A stretch of DNA of 64,000 nt from Brachycybe producta (taxonomy: Eukaryota > Arthropoda > Diplopoda > Playtdesmida > Andrognathidae), in the NCBI GenBank assembly GCA_036925085.1, contig JAUPFP010000020.1:4049495-4113494 (forward strand), given 5' to 3'. The notes below the pieces were generated by a model. It was not told where the DNA came from, did no database searches, and saw nothing but the letters and a program-made list of their open reading frames with translations. Every line of letters starts with the position of its first letter. Within the stretch, counting starts at the first letter, position 1. The translations under genes and the position numbers were made by a program. Positions 32,379-45,464 of the stretch are shown piece after piece.

Positions 32379-33175
32379 CTTTTTTATTTGACTCATTTTA
32401 CTTGAAGGTTCTATAGATTATTTTTATTATAATAATGTAGATTTTAAGTACATTTTTTTGTTAATTATTTGCTCTGATTAACAGATAAAATAATTGTTTT
32501 CTGTCTACTGTTTGTCTATTTAAGCGTCTTAATTGAAATTAGATTTCATGATTCTTTTCTGAACTTCAAAGTTAGTAGTTTCATGGGCATTTTATTTTTT
32601 GAAGTAAAAAGAACTGAATATTTTTTTTTTCATTTTGACAATAGTAGTGTCAAGTTTGTAACAAAAAAAATTATTTAATTGTCACCATTTTTTTTTGTAA
32701 AACATGTAATTTTTTTTTTTTGCTTGCTAAATTTTCATTGTTAAAACCGTTTGGTGTCAGTGGTAAATCCAGAAACTGGAAAGACATATAACATTGCTTT
32801 ATAGGCGTAAATCCTTTAGATATTCAAGGACCATGACGAGTTGCAAAAAAAAAACCCTACTATTTCATCTGACCATGCAGAAAATTGGCAGCAATTTTGT
32901 ATAAAACATAGCTTGATTAACAGTGTTTAAAAAAACATCTATTCTCTATATTGTCATTTGTGTGTATGTGTTTGAAAACTGTGTTGTTTTTGTGTGTTTG
33001 TACAAGGTAGAAAGCAACATTTTTCAAAGTTTTAAATAAAGCCCAACCCAAACCCGGTCTATAAAACTTTATATTCAGCCTAGCCCATCAGGCATATAAA
33101 ACTAACAAAGCCACCAACAGCACAAAATCTGAAGTCCTACTGTGCTTGTGAAGCAAAGCACAAACCACTCCATTA

Positions 33176-33560
33176 GGCTTGGTTTATACTCCAAACTTTG
33201 CTAAGATTCGCTAGCTTTGATGCTTATAAATATTAGCTGACCAAAGCTTAGCTTGTTCATAACGAACATGTGGGTCTTGCAAGCTTCATAATATTTTCTA
33301 ACCCTTTATGCCCTTATAGAACAGATATACAAAACAATAGAACCCTTCCCCTTCTGGAAATAAAGGTTTGCCTTGTTCATCCCATTTGTGTATCCATTTC
33401 ATGATTGGTGCTTTGAGTTGCTCAGCTTTGAATTGTGGAACAATTTCAAAGCTAGCTTCATGCTCTGGCAAAGGCAAAAATCTGAATCTCTGACGTTTTT
33501 TTTTTTTTTGAAGTTTCGCAGGCTGCTTTGTCCACTTAGCTGCGGAGTACAAACCAAGCC
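33176..33560. mobile_element. MITE, family H, copy 2
   Basis: Ends GGCTTGGTTTATACTCC and GGAGTACAAACCAAGCC, flanked by TTA at 33173-33175 and 33561-33563. The 3-bp TTA duplication suggests PIF/Harbinger. Confidence 0.75.
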
Positions 33561-33590
33561 TTATGCCTACGAAACCTACATGTACACAGT

Positions 33591-33912
33591 TGTAACAATC
33601 TAGAGCCCTTGTTATGGGGCTCAGGTCTAGATTCTTTTAGTTTTGAGAGTTACAAACTGTGGCGTTGCTTAGCTACCAGACCATTGAATGAGTTATTTCA
33701 CAGTTTCAATATCAAGGAATGGACCCAGAATCTATCGAAACACGGACATTTATACCATTTATACCACACAGGTGCATCCATGCCCAAGGGACCGTGCCTT
33801 GACGGGTATCCATTCGCCGATACTTGATACTTTGGGGTTTTAGTAGGTAATGAAAGAGGCAGAAATGCGGCACTTGGGGTATGAAGGACCCCAAGGCTAT
33901 ACTAACAAAGGG
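33591..33912 (-). mobile_element. Decayed LTR of family A
   Basis: TGTAACAATCTAGAGCCC, TTATGGGGCTCAG, CTATCGAAACACGG and GACCGTGCCTTGACGGGTAT follow the element A LTR in order, with many changes and deletions. The right edge is uncertain. No partner LTR or internal region is nearby, so it is a solo or truncated relic. It shows family A has been in this genome longer than the intact copy. Confidence 0.75.
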
Positions 33913-33935
33913 AAGTTAAATTAAGGGGGGGAACA

Positions 33936-35860
33936 CAGTCCATCAGGCTCATAAAATTTGCAAAACCCATCGTGGGGCATCTCTGCGCACACATTCAATC
34001 GTTGGAAAACTCTTAGTAAGGAAAGTGAGGGTTGTCAACAAGAATAGCAACACAGCATAGCACAATGGCTTTATATAGGTCTGGAGTACCAGCTAAATGA
34101 AACAATAGCTTTTGAAGCTTTTTTTTATTATTTAATAATTGTATTTGGGTTTTTGGCCAGGAAAAACTTCAACTGATTTGTTTTTCTAATTTTTAAAACA
34201 CTTTTAATTTAGAAGCAATGTTGTGGATCTCCCATGTGTCCATTTTAATTATGTGTGTTTTATCTGAATCACTTTGTTTATGTGTTGCTTAACATTTTTA
34301 AGTAAAACGTCACCAATTTTACACCAACAGTTTATCCAGTTTTGTTTCTGGCTTAATATCTTTCAGAAAATTTGCCAACTTTTCTGTCAATTATTTATGT
34401 CTAGCCTTCTGCAGTTTAGTACAGCTACAAACATGTATATTACATTATTTCTATTATAATCTCAAAATGAGGTTTGTCATTAAACTAGCTTTTATTTTTT
34501 GTCTGTCATTTGCCCTTGCAGTATCATATGTTAAAGCTGTTCCATTTGCCTGTTTTGGTTCTGCTTTAGCTCTGCTCTGCTTTGTGTTGTGATATCAAAG
34601 AGCTGAGAGTTGCAAACAATATTTAAAGCCCAAATGAACATGAACTGGTATTGGTAAAATTGATATAAAGCTGCTACTACTTGGGTTTGCTTTACAATGC
34701 GTGACACCAAAATGCTTTCCGAGCTTGGTTGAGACAGTTTACTTGCAATGAGGACAGATTTTAGTCTAAACATTTCTAAAATGGATGATAGAAGGCTCTT
34801 GTTCTTAACCAACTTCAAGTAAACTTTGCAGGGTATTATAGTTGGGTTGGGGTGACCACCAGGACCAGCATTAGGGCAAGGTGAGCGAGGCAACCGCCTT
34901 GGGCCCCGCACTTTCAGGAGCCCCACACTGCTGACTAAACAGGGCCAGCTGCATAGATCGATTCATGTTACTCGTCATTTGTTCCTAGGGTGGTAAGACA
35001 ATGGAACTTTCTTGCAGCGGATTTTTATGCATGAAAATCAACTTGTATTATGGGGGCTCTTAATTTTCTATTGTTATTTAGTTTATATTTTTGAATTTTG
35101 AAAATTCATTTCGTCTACTGCAGTTGAACTTAAGTCCCTCTGACACAGGCCTTCTTGTATACTTAGAGTAATTTTTCAAATTCAAACAAACTCAATAATG
35201 CATATTTTGCGTCAAAATTTAACTTCTAAATTACTTAAAAAGTGATATGTAGCTGCTACAGTATAACCACATGACCAACCTTTTTTTCACTTTTCTTGGA
35301 ATCTGATTGGTTAATATCTTTATTAGTGCTATGATCTGGTTCAAATATCACACCACAACGGTAGTTAAATAAAGCATTCAGCAGTAGTTTGCTTTTTAAA
35401 GATAGATCTACAAATACAAATGTGAAGCGCATTGTGAAGCTACAAAATGCAATGCAAATCTTAACTTTAAAGCCACATAAAGCGAATATGCTGTTTAACC
35501 TTTACATATAACAAAGCATCTATGAGTGCTTGGGCAGGACTGGGTGTATTTGAGGCTATGTTTTTTTTTATATAGAAACAATCATTGTCAAAATTTGTCA
35601 TTAGTTGTGATTGCACAAGTATGTAAAGTTGAAAATAAATAAATCAACCCTGGTAAGATAAGATGTGGTGAAAATATTGCAAAAAGTCATCTTACCTGCT
35701 TCACCCCTTGCCCCCCCCCCAACTCCCCTAAAGAATAAATTCATATCATTACTTTCATTATAATTACATTTTGCTTCTTGTCATTGCATTTTGGGTCTCC
35801 ATTATAATTTATTTGAATGGAACTCATTATTTAATATGAAATGTTTGGCACTTGCATTTT
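33936..35860. other. Intergenic, no gene seen
   Basis: No supportable ORF. The stretch near 34855-34930 (GGACCAGCATTAGGGC, GCCTTGGGCCCCGCACTTTC) looks like an old repeat end. The minus frame across it (34531-34926) has no recognisable domain. Confidence 0.4.
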
Positions 35861-35864
35861 TGAG

Positions 35865-36910
35865 AACAAGTTCAACAATCTCTTTTTACTTTTGCTTTTG
35901 AAAAGATCAAGAAGAGCTGCTCCAAAATGTATCAAAACAATTGCTCTGTGCAGAAAAGACACAAGGCAAGAGGTGCTCTCGTCCAGAAAAAAAAATCCTT
36001 AGAGTACGCCAAGCAGACAATAATGTAAAATTTACTACACAGCCACAGGGCCGGATTAAGACAAAATTGGGCCTGATGCTGCAGTGCAAAAAAGACCTAT
36101 TTATTTTCGGCATTGGTGCATGTGCATTCTACATTCACAGTACATGCGCACTCAGACTGACTTACTCGCGATTTTCTTTAAAAATAATGCCACCAGCCAC
36201 CTATGTAAACTGTTTAAAGTCGTCGTCTTGTTTTCATCTGGGCCTATTTCAGGAATCGGCCTAATGCTGCAGCATCAATAGCACCCACCTTAATCCAGCA
36301 CTGCACAGCCACATTTGAGAGCAGGTTCAGTAAGCTTTGCTTTTGCTTTTTAAAAGATCAAGGAAAGTGGCTTCACCCCAAGCGGACAATAATGTAAAAT
36401 TCAAAGCACTGCCATGTTTGAGAGCAAGTTCAGCATGCTTGCTCTTGCTGTTGAAAAAAATCAAAAAGAGTTGCCCCAAATTATCTTCAAGCAATTGCTC
36501 TGTGAAAAAAGACACCAGAGCAAGAGCTGCTCTCATCCAAAAAATCTTCTTAGAGCACCCCAAACAGACAATAATGTAAAATTCGGATCACTGCCATTGT
36601 TTGTGAGCAGTTACAGAAAGCTTTGCTCTTGCTTTGAATAATATCAAAGAGAGCTGCTTCAAAATGTATCAAAGCGATTGCAGCTGGGCCAAATAGACAC
36701 GAAGCAAGAGCTACTCTCGTTCAAACATTTTGAAACAACTATTGGAACTCACGATTTAATGTGAAATGTTCCAGACTGTCATGTTTAAGAGCAGGTCCAG
36801 CATGTTTTGCACTTGCTGTTGAAAAGATCAAAGAGAGTTGCTCCAAAGTATCTTAATGCAATTGATCAGTGTGAAGTTCGCCCAGAACAAGAGCTGTGTT
36901 CGTTCAAATG
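35865..36910. repeat. Degenerate tandem repeat, period about 180 bp
   Basis: Four or five diverged copies of a block containing GAGAGCAGGTTCAG(C/T)A, CTTGCTGTTGAAAAGATCAA, GAGTTGCTCCAAA-ATC, CAAGAGCTGCTCTCGT and CAGACAATAATGTAAAATTC. A different segment (GGGCCGGATTAAGAC to CAGCACTGCAC, about 36045-36305) interrupts the array. It holds its own short repeats (CTGATGCTGCAG, CTAATGCTGCAG) and may be an insertion. Confidence 0.65.
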
Positions 36911-38233
36911 GACTTTTTTCCTGCTTTTATTAACAAACACATCAGACTAATTGAACACCATTAATTGTTGCTAGTTGTAAATTTGCTTCAAATTTTGAAG
37001 CATTTTAAAAAAAAAACTAATTTGAGTTCATATCATTGCTTAGAACTGGGGGGAGCGGATGGGGAAGAAAGTCACTGACCAATACATATGTGTGACATCA
37101 TCAAAATAATTGCAAATTTTTGCTGTCATTTTAGTTCAGTTTTCAAGAACAATGGAAATTTTTTGTATGTTCTTCAAATTGACTTTTTTTTTCTTCTTCT
37201 TTTCAATAAAACGAAATAACCTGTAATATGGCAAGACTAGACTAGTTTCTAGTTAAAACAACCCAGCGACCTGCCTTATACCAAGAATTAGGTTACAAAA
37301 CCTAACAACTACAACTATTGTTCTTGAAGAAAAATAGTTTACAGGCAAAAAAAAAAATTGAAAGACCTTTTTTTTGACAAAAACCAAGTCAAAAAAAAAC
37401 AAAAAAAAAAAACAAAGAGATTAAATTTCAAAGACAATTGTTATTTTTTAAATGTAATCTTTCTGTCTTTGCTATCAACATGATGAAAACACCCTTTTTA
37501 TAAAGTTATTTAATTCAAATTTATTTATTTAGCTTTTCAAGATGGCAGAATTGTATGACATTTCAGTACTAATTGACACTGTATGTCAATTTACTAATTG
37601 AGTTATCTTTATTAATGAAAGAAAATCTAAACAGTACTCTTATACCGCATTTCCACTATAAAATGTTAAAATGCATTTAAAAAGTGAACCACAGTTAATT
37701 TTCTAGTGGAAACAACTGTGGTTACATTAACCATGATTAAATTTCTGAATAATGAAGTTAACCACATTATTGGATGGTTAAATACGTCACTTCCTGTGTT
37801 CAAACAAATTTGACCTACAAACAATATGGTGGATTGTGGGAGTGAAAACATGAAGTGACAAAAAGGAATTTAACCACAGTTAACATAATCTTTTTATTAA
37901 TTGTTAAATAAATGCTCCATGTATTTTCAATGCAAATTAAAACGACTGATAAAAAGTTTATTTATAAATGAAAATTTTTCAATCAAAATAGTTTCAAATT
38001 GATTTCTTATCATTGATTATCATCGATCAGGAGGAGCAGGGTACGTCCTAGACGAAACAACCAATCGGCGCGTTTTGATTTTTCTATGATGAAAAGCGCG
38101 GCAATGCGTGCGCTCCTCCCTTTTTTTGAAAAAGAACGTGCGCACTCCTCCTGTTTGGAAATAGAACAACCCAAACTCAACGGTCTCTATGACAAATCTT
38201 TTTTCTTTGTTAACTGCTGAGCCTCATCTACAC
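36911..38233. other. Intergenic, no gene seen
   Basis: AT-rich. A segment near 37640-37880 (ACCGCATTTCCACTATAAAA, AACCACAGTTAA repeated in both directions) looks like part of a MITE, but the ends do not pair. Confidence 0.4.
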
Positions 38234-38439
38234 ACAGGCATTTAGAAAGCGGGACGAACACAGGTGGGCTCCGCCCTTTTTATGACGACCGGCAACTTGT
38301 AATTGGTTGGTTATGTAGTCTGACGTCACATGCTCCACCCTTTTCAACATCGAACCACACAACAAACCAATTAGAAGTTAATGGTAGTCATAAAAAGAGC
38401 GGAGCCAACTTGTGTTCCTCCCGATTTCTAAATACCTGT
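38234..38439. mobile_element. Palindromic MITE, family D, copy 6
   Basis: 206 bp, ends ACAGGCATTTAGAAA and TTTCTAAATACCTGT. Closest to copy 1, which shares the CATTTAG variant. Target duplication decayed. Confidence 0.85.
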
Positions 38440-38504
38440 CACCACACTTTTAAGTCAACGCAGTCCACAAAAATATGCATGTCTTGTTTTTTACCAAATA
38501 CCCT

Positions 38505-39340
38505 CTTAAGAGCCTATATGTGTGACGCCATTTTGAATATTAGCAGATGACAATTATAGTTCCACTTTTCGCCGTTTAGTGGCGCCCCACAGCTAAGCCA
38601 TTGAAACCAATGAGAAAGAGAAATTCCTATTTTAAAAATACATGGTTCAGGCAAATGTTTTGTTTTCTGCAACGAAAATTGTTATGTTCAAAATTCAAAT
38701 TGCAATATGTACATAACAATATTGCTCATCTAGTGATACTTTGGTACAAATTTATAATTAGTTTTTCTATTTTTAATTTCGCTAAAAATCTCGTATTTTT
38801 AGCCCATGTTAAATTCCTATTTAAAAATACATGGTTCACACAAATGTTTTGTTTTCTGCAACAAAAATTGTGATTTTCAAAATTCAAATTGCAATATGTA
38901 CATAACAATATTGCTCATCTAGTGATACATTGGTACAAATTTATAATTAGTTTTTCTATTTTTAATTTCATTTTAAAATCTCGTATTTTTTTAGCTCATG
39001 TTAAATCCCATAGGCGACAAACGCTCCTCCGTTTATACATTTTATAGGATCAAACTTCCCACTAATAAGTTTCATAATAACCCTAAAATTTCACCACTAA
39101 TTGTATACGACTCAAATTACTCACCATTGTAGATCGAAAGTTGCTCTTCCTTTTTTCAGTAGTGCATATTTACCCAAAAAAGAGTCGTTATTAAAATATA
39201 CCCACTTTTATCCATCGATAAGAGAGAAAATGGCGGACCATGTATCAAAATTGATTTTTTTGCCACATGTTGACGTCACAGCTACAGAAGCGCCTACATG
39301 CGAAGATTTTTGTAAGTTTTTTTTCACTGTAGGCTCTTAA
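38505..39340. mobile_element. Inverted-repeat element, family E, copy 3 (expanded)
   Basis: Ends CTTAAGAGCCTATATG and TGTAGGCTCTTAA. A block of about 190 bp with AAAATACATGGTTCA and CAATATGTACATAACAATATT occurs twice in tandem (near 38625-38800 and 38815-38990). GAAGCGCCTACATGCGAAG matches the family core. As in copy 2, growth is by tandem duplication inside the element. Confidence 0.7.
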
Positions 39341-39360
39341 ACTCATTTTCCCCCAAAAAG

Positions 39361-39564
39361 ACAGGCAATTAGAAAAAGGGATAAACAGACTGGCTCCACC
39401 CTTTTTATGACGAACGCAACTTCTAATTGGTTGGTTATGTAGTCTGACGTTACATGCTCCGCCCCTTTTCAACTTCAGACTACATAAACAACCAATTAGA
39501 AGTTGCCGTTCGTCATAAAAAGGGCGGAACAATTGTCTGTTTATCACGTTTTCTAATTGTCTAT
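39361..39564. mobile_element. Palindromic MITE, family D, copy 7
   Basis: Starts ACAGGCAATTAGAAA and ends TTTCTAATTGTCTAT, with the usual CCTTTTTATGACG arms. The flanks are A-rich, so the duplication cannot be defined. Confidence 0.85.
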
Positions 39565-39680
39565 AAAAAAGTGTTTTTTTTAGTTGTGCCACTCTTAAAA
39601 CCAAGGTGCTATAATTATATTCAAAAGGACCACATTTAAGGTTGCAAACAAAGTTGTATCACCTGGTACCCGATGTAAGT

Positions 39681-39889
39681 ACAGGCAATTAGAAAATGGG
39701 ATAAACAGAAGTTGGCTCCGCCCTTTTTTAAAAATGACGAACGCAACGTTTAATTGTTTTGTTGTGTGGTTCGACGTTAAAAAAGGCGGAGCATGTGACG
39801 TCAGACTACATAACCAACCAAGTAGAAGTTGCGTTCGTCATAAAAAGGGTGAAGCCAACGTCTGTTCATCCCGTTTTCTAATTGCAAGT
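39681..39889. mobile_element. Palindromic MITE, family D, copy 8
   Basis: 209 bp flanked by an exact 9-bp duplication GATGTAAGT at 39672-39680 and 39890-39898. Only about 115 bp separates it from copy 7. Confidence 0.92.
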
Positions 39890-40665
39890 GATGTAAGTTT
39901 GTAACAAATAAGAAATAATTAAATTGCAGTAATTATTTCCATAGTGTGCTTATTTTGATTCACTTGATTCATAGAATATTAAGCTGAATAACATGTGAAA
40001 GTACTTTTTTTGTTGTTCATACAAATATAACAGTGGTGTGAATGAGGTTAAAATAATATATAATATGTGGATGTGTGTGTGTATGCTTTTAGAGTTATTT
40101 TATGAGAAACTCTCCTTAGGTGTAGAGAGGTACAACACAAACACATGGCACTGTTAGAATTGAAACAAAAAAAAAATACTCGAGAAAGTACAAAGTACAC
40201 AATTTTTTTTGTGACAGACATTAAAAACACACACATACCTTTAGACAAAAGGAACAAAACTTAATAGAAATTAACCTACAGATTTAACCAAACACGAAGA
40301 ATTGTTTGAAGAAATTTTTAAATTCAAATTTGGAATTTGAAAAATTACTCTGCAAGCAGTCAAAAGAAGGCTTGTGACAGAGGGACAAAAGCCCAATTGT
40401 AGCACGTGAAATGCATTGTCCAAAACCAAAGATATAAACCCAATGTTTCTATGATATAAAAAGTTGCTGCTTGATTTTCCTTTACAATTTTTCAAGCAAC
40501 GAAGTCATTAATGCCATTTTGCATCAAAATCTAACCTCAAACCTGTGCTCAGGATTTGTGCAATGACTTCATTGTGTCCCATGCAAGACTTAACAAAAAT
40601 GTGTGCTCCATTCTGTGCCATCCATCTAGTCATCACCCTGGTCAGCTAGTGTTATCATTGATAAA

Positions 40666-41088
40666 GGTGCAGTCACACTAGGCTGGTTTACAAGCTGCTG
40701 GTTGCTGCTGGCTATTAGCAGCAACAGCAGCTGCTTTGGGTTCACACTTGTCCAGTCACTGCTGGTATCAGCAGTGCAAGTCATCTAATCACCGTCTTGC
40801 AAAAACACAAACTCTAATAACAACCAACCCAAGCAGTGGAGTTTCACCTACCACTAGTGCCACTACTAGCAACAAAAAGTTCACACTAGATGGCAGCAGC
40901 AGGAAGGGAGTCACATGACCAGCTGGTAGCTGCTAAAGTTGGACATGTCCAACTTCACCAGCCACTGTTAAAATCACTAGCCCGCTGGCAAAGCAGCTGC
41001 TAGTAGCAGTTCAGACTATGCTGCTAGAGCACTACAACCAGCCAGCAGCAACCAGCGGCTGGGAAACCAGCCTAGTGTGACTGTGGCA
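40666..41088. mobile_element. Inverted-repeat MITE (CAGTCACACTAGGCTGG ends)
   Basis: TGCAGTCACACTAGGCTGG on the left and CCAGCCTAGTGTGACTGTGG on the right. The inside is full of GCTGCTG/CAGCAGC words that pair across the centre. Non-coding. Confidence 0.75.
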
Positions 41089-41972
41089 TAACAGTAGCTG
41101 ACCAGCTGTACATGAGCTGAACTTCATTTTAAGCTCAATTTGCTGCTTCAGCTGAAATCTTTCATATTCATATTAAAATAAATTTGTAGAAACATGATTT
41201 TTAAAATTGGATTAAAAGTTTAGTTTTCATTCTATGAGAAAGTGACATGAGAGTTTTGTTAAATTTTGAAAGAAAAAATAGACTTTTCAATTATGTCCAA
41301 ACATTGATTAGCCTAATCTGAATGAAGCTAACAAAAATATTCCCACAAATATCTTGAAACAATTGTTAAGATATAATAAATTAATAAACGACTGGATAAA
41401 AGTTTGAAAAAAAAAAATTAAGAAGAAACCTAACAATTGAAATTATAAACTTTTAAATAAGATAAATATGAACTTTTGTGTGAATATTTTGTCAAGTAAT
41501 TGTGATTGGTTTCAAACAAACCCCCATTGTTTTCAAAGATTGGTTTTTATTAAAGACTAGAAAAAGTAAAAAAAAAATGGAAGGAAAAATCGTTAGGAGA
41601 CAAAAAAAGCCCAAAATATCAAATTAGTTACATAGTGAGAGGGTGAACGGTATTTTTTTTCAAAGCTGTATACTTTTTTTTTTTGGGGGGGGGGGGGGGG
41701 GGAAGGGTATACAGTATATATTTTTTTTACAGTCTCACGTTTGAAAAATGCTATGAGAATAAATAATTTGATGTGAAATTTCCACGTAAGAACTTTCCAA
41801 AAATTCACAGCTAAACTGACTCTTCGAGAAAATTATACTAATATTTTTCGTTTCTAATTGAGTGGCTCAGACAAGTAAAAAAAATTACAGCTATTGAGCC
41901 TAAAAGCTCCTCTTAAGCCTGGATCCCACATGCGTGAAAAACAGAAAATATAAATAAAAAAAAAATCTGCTC

Positions 41973-42454
41973 TAAAGCTCATTATACACCATCTTGTTAA
42001 GTCTTAAATATTTTTGTGAATTAAATTTAAATTTTCTTGAATGATTTGGTAAATAAAATGTATAAAAATTAATTTAAAAGTATCAATGGGTGGTTATACA
42101 CATGTAAAAGTATTTGAACATTTTTACTTAGATAATGTGCGCAGAATAGTGTGCAGTGTGACAGTTTATCGTATATATATATAACCTTGTAACCTTGAAA
42201 ATAAAGAGAGTTGCAGAGCATATAACTCTTTTAAAAAGTAAATAGCTTTGCAAATTACATGAAAAATGATGCTGAACCTGAGAAAGCGCTCTAGTAGATG
42301 CACAGAAGGTTAATGTGCAGAAAATGTATCAAATCACATGTTCTAAATTAATGCAACTTTGAAGAAATAATTTAACATTCACGTCGTTATACACATGCTA
42401 TCTACATTTATAAATTAATTTAAGAAATAATTGATGGTGTATAACGGGCTTTTA
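41973..42454. mobile_element. Inverted-repeat MITE (ATTATACACCATC ends)
   Basis: TAAAGCTCATTATACACCATC on the left; GATGGTGTATAACGGGCTTTTA on the right. TA lies at both outer edges, as expected for a TA-duplicating superfamily. Confidence 0.65.
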
Positions 42455-43382
42455 TGCTTTTATTTGCGGGTTTGCACACATTACAATAGAAAAGACTGCA
42501 ATGCATATTTTAGTTTGTAGAAGAAGGTGGGAGAACAATAAGAGTATGAGCCATAAAAGAATGATGTGTTTCAAGGACGCCTCCCTATTGGCTTATAAAG
42601 AAAACAATTTCAGCTTGTTTTTTGTTTTTTTCTATCTGCTTTCTGCCAAATAAATGGAATGGAATTATTGAAATTTGACTTAAAAAGAATTATCGAATTT
42701 GAGTCATTCTATTCTATTTATTCAGCAGGAAGTGGGCAGAAAAAAACTTCTGTTTTAATGTTTTCTATTTTCCATGCAGAAACCAATGGGGAGACATTCT
42801 TTGTACATGTACCATCATTTGATTACGGCTACTTCTCCTGCTTTTTCTATCATCTTTTTTTTAAATTTCATTGATTTTACTTTAGTCACATTTTCAGTTG
42901 GGTTTTTTTTCTGCATGTGGAACCTTGGCCTTATTCAGAAAAGAATCAGAGAAAAAAAATATATATATATTTCTACAATGTACAACATAATTCTTTGGTG
43001 AAAAAATAAATTTCGTGCTTGAAAAGGTTTCGTGTTGTTTAGATAATTGGGCAGAAGATTTACTCCCAAGTAGCTGTGGCAATAGCAGTAGCTACAAAGG
43101 AGAAAACTGGAACAATTGCTGCTGCTGCTGCAAAAAAAAAATAATGGTTAACAATTCTTATTGTATGTAATATGTGACTTGCGTTATTTTTTGCCTTGCA
43201 AAACAGCAACATTAGGTATAATGGCTGCCAAGCTTGTTGACAATTGTACACTGCATAAACTTCATGACAAACTGCAGCATTCAATTCTTGCAAGTTGCAA
43301 CACTTGATAATTGCTTTTATAAGACTGTTATGGAAATATTTTAGATAAATCCCTCTGCGAGCACAGCCATGAAGGCATGTGG

Positions 43383-43540
43383 CAGCAATTGTTGGCCCCG
43401 CTCTTTTATGAGCGTCAGAACAAATATCAACCAATTAGAAATTGAAAAAAGGCCGGGCATGTGACATCAGACCAAATAACAAACCAATTAGAAATTGATG
43501 ACGCTCATAAAAGGGCGGGGCCAACAAAATTCTACTGCTG
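43383..43540. mobile_element. Diverged relative of family D
   Basis: CAGCAATTGTTGGCCCCGC and TTTTATGAGCGTCA on the left, mirrored by TGACGCTCATAAAAGGGCGG and CCAACAAAATTCTACTGCTG on the right. Inner CCAATTAGAAATTG and a CATGTGACATCAGAC core match family D, but the ends differ, so this is a separate subfamily. Confidence 0.7.
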
Positions 43541-45148
43541 GGCACACTTGCATATAGAGAAGAATAGTAGAGGATAGTTATAATTATAAACAAGTATAAA
43601 TGTGCACAACAAAGAAGTGTTGCACAAAGCCACACAACACAACTTGCAACATAATTTGTGTACATTGTCAAAATTGGAAACAGTATGCTATGTTTTTTGT
43701 CCATAGTTGTTACCAATATGGTTGTCAGAATGTTTCTATTAGAGTTGTGCCTGTAGAATGTCATTGATCAAGGTGATTAGTATACTAATTATAGATCAAT
43801 TTTATCAGTTGAATGAATGACAAATCAAATTGTTGTGCATTGTTGCACTGCAAAAATAGCTATGTCCACACTCGTGCATTTTCGCTTGCGTTTACCAAAC
43901 TGGTATGATGCATTCGTTTGACGAAAGTGACGCATGCTATAGGACATACCTGAAGTATGTTGAACGGTGTCAAAAACAGTAACACATACAGTGGCGCTCG
44001 TGATTCCGAAGTAAGTAGATTTTAGTTCAACACTGCATTCAACTTTAAATGTTGAACGACTACTGGCGCACAAGTGGGGGCAGGTTGAGGCATGCGTTCA
44101 TGACATGTCCCAAAAGGCATGCCCTTGATGAACACAGTGTGGAAAATGGAAAATAACGGGGAAGAGCAAAAGGAAGATGAAAGCGCCCACGAGTAGCTAG
44201 AATCACAAACCTTGTGCCACGAGATATGAAAAATACAAGAACTTGTTGGGTGATTATGTAGAAAAATAGCTGCACTATAAAATTTCTTGTACTTTTTGAG
44301 TTGTTGAGTGAGTGCAACCGACTTTCTGACTGCCCCTCGTACATTTTCAGGTTACATACTCCATGCTTCTAAGTAGGCATTGTAACTACAGTTATTATTG
44401 AACAGTGTGATCCTAGCTTCATGTTAATGATAAGCCAGTATCTAAATGAAGCATCGCAAAAAACATTGAAAACATGCATGATAAAACACGATACAAATCG
44501 CAACCAAAATGACTTGTTAAAAACAACAAAAAAGAGTTAACAGAAATTTTAATTTTCGACATTCACAATCTTTTTTTTTTAAATATTATATGTAAAAAAA
44601 AAAGTAGGTTACATAATTAAAGGTTTCTAAAGGGGGGTCTTCCTCTTTAATTTAAAAATCGTGGTTGTATTTTGTTTGTTGAAAAAATATAAAAATGGCA
44701 TCATAAAAATAGTTAAGTGGTGCTAGCAACATGATTACATGGTTACATCAGAGTTATTCTTTAAAAAGAAAACAAAAAGAAGAAAAATAACAAATGATTA
44801 ATTTTTGTGTCACGTAATGACCATGGTCCAGTCCAGTATAGAAACACTTATTAGAAAGTTTTAACCATTCAAGTCTTTGTTTTGACCTTTCTCGTGATAA
44901 TATGAAAGAGAGAGAAAATGTTTTATTATAAATTTCACTTTGCCTTGAACATTTTCTTCTCAAAAAGGTTACACATTATTTTTAAAATTTAAAATAATAA
45001 CATCACTCATGTTTGCAATTTTACTTGATAAATATAAAGCATTTTATATATTACGAAATTTATTTCGTAATTTTTGGTGCCATTTTTCTTGGTTTAGTCT
45101 AGACTCCACAGTGGTTCTCAAACATTTCTTTTTGACTCAAGGCTGTTT
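43541..45148. other. Intergenic, no gene seen
   Basis: No supportable ORF. The longest minus frames (near 43550-44344) show no domain, no codon pattern and no link to one another. Confidence 0.45.
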
Positions 45149-45398
45149 AAGGCCAGGCGCAAATTAGGCAACAGTGCAAGCTTGGAAACCATCATCTGTT
45201 GCTGGTGACACTAGACTAGCGCCACTCCTGAAATTTGCAAGCACCAAAATTTGGTAGGTGGCAAAAGTAGTAAGTGGATGTTGCCTCTGTTCAGTATGAT
45301 GTATCAGAGGAAACAAGCAACCACTTTGTTGTCACGTGATCATGATACGGTTGCCAGTTGCTCGCTCATTTGGTGCCCTAATTTGCACCCGGTCTGCC
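45149..45398. mobile_element. Inverted-repeat MITE (GCGCAAATTAGG ends)
   Basis: GGCCAGGCGCAAATTAGG near 45151 and CCTAATTTGCACCCGGTCT near 45379 are imperfect inverse copies bounding about 250 bp without an ORF. Confidence 0.6.
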
Positions 45399-45464
45399 AG
45401 CATCCTAAACTTAAGTAATGCAAAGTTCAGACAATATTAATTAATTAATGCAACAGCAATGTTA

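Noticed and set aside
36045-36300. Two GGGCC...CTGATGCTGCAG segments as a MITE
   Set aside because: The inverted repeats are too short and no flanking duplication is visible.
43060-43764. Pair of minus-strand frames (124 and 109 codons)
   Set aside because: They run through the palindromic MITE at 43383-43540 and share no domain; chance frames in AT-rich DNA.
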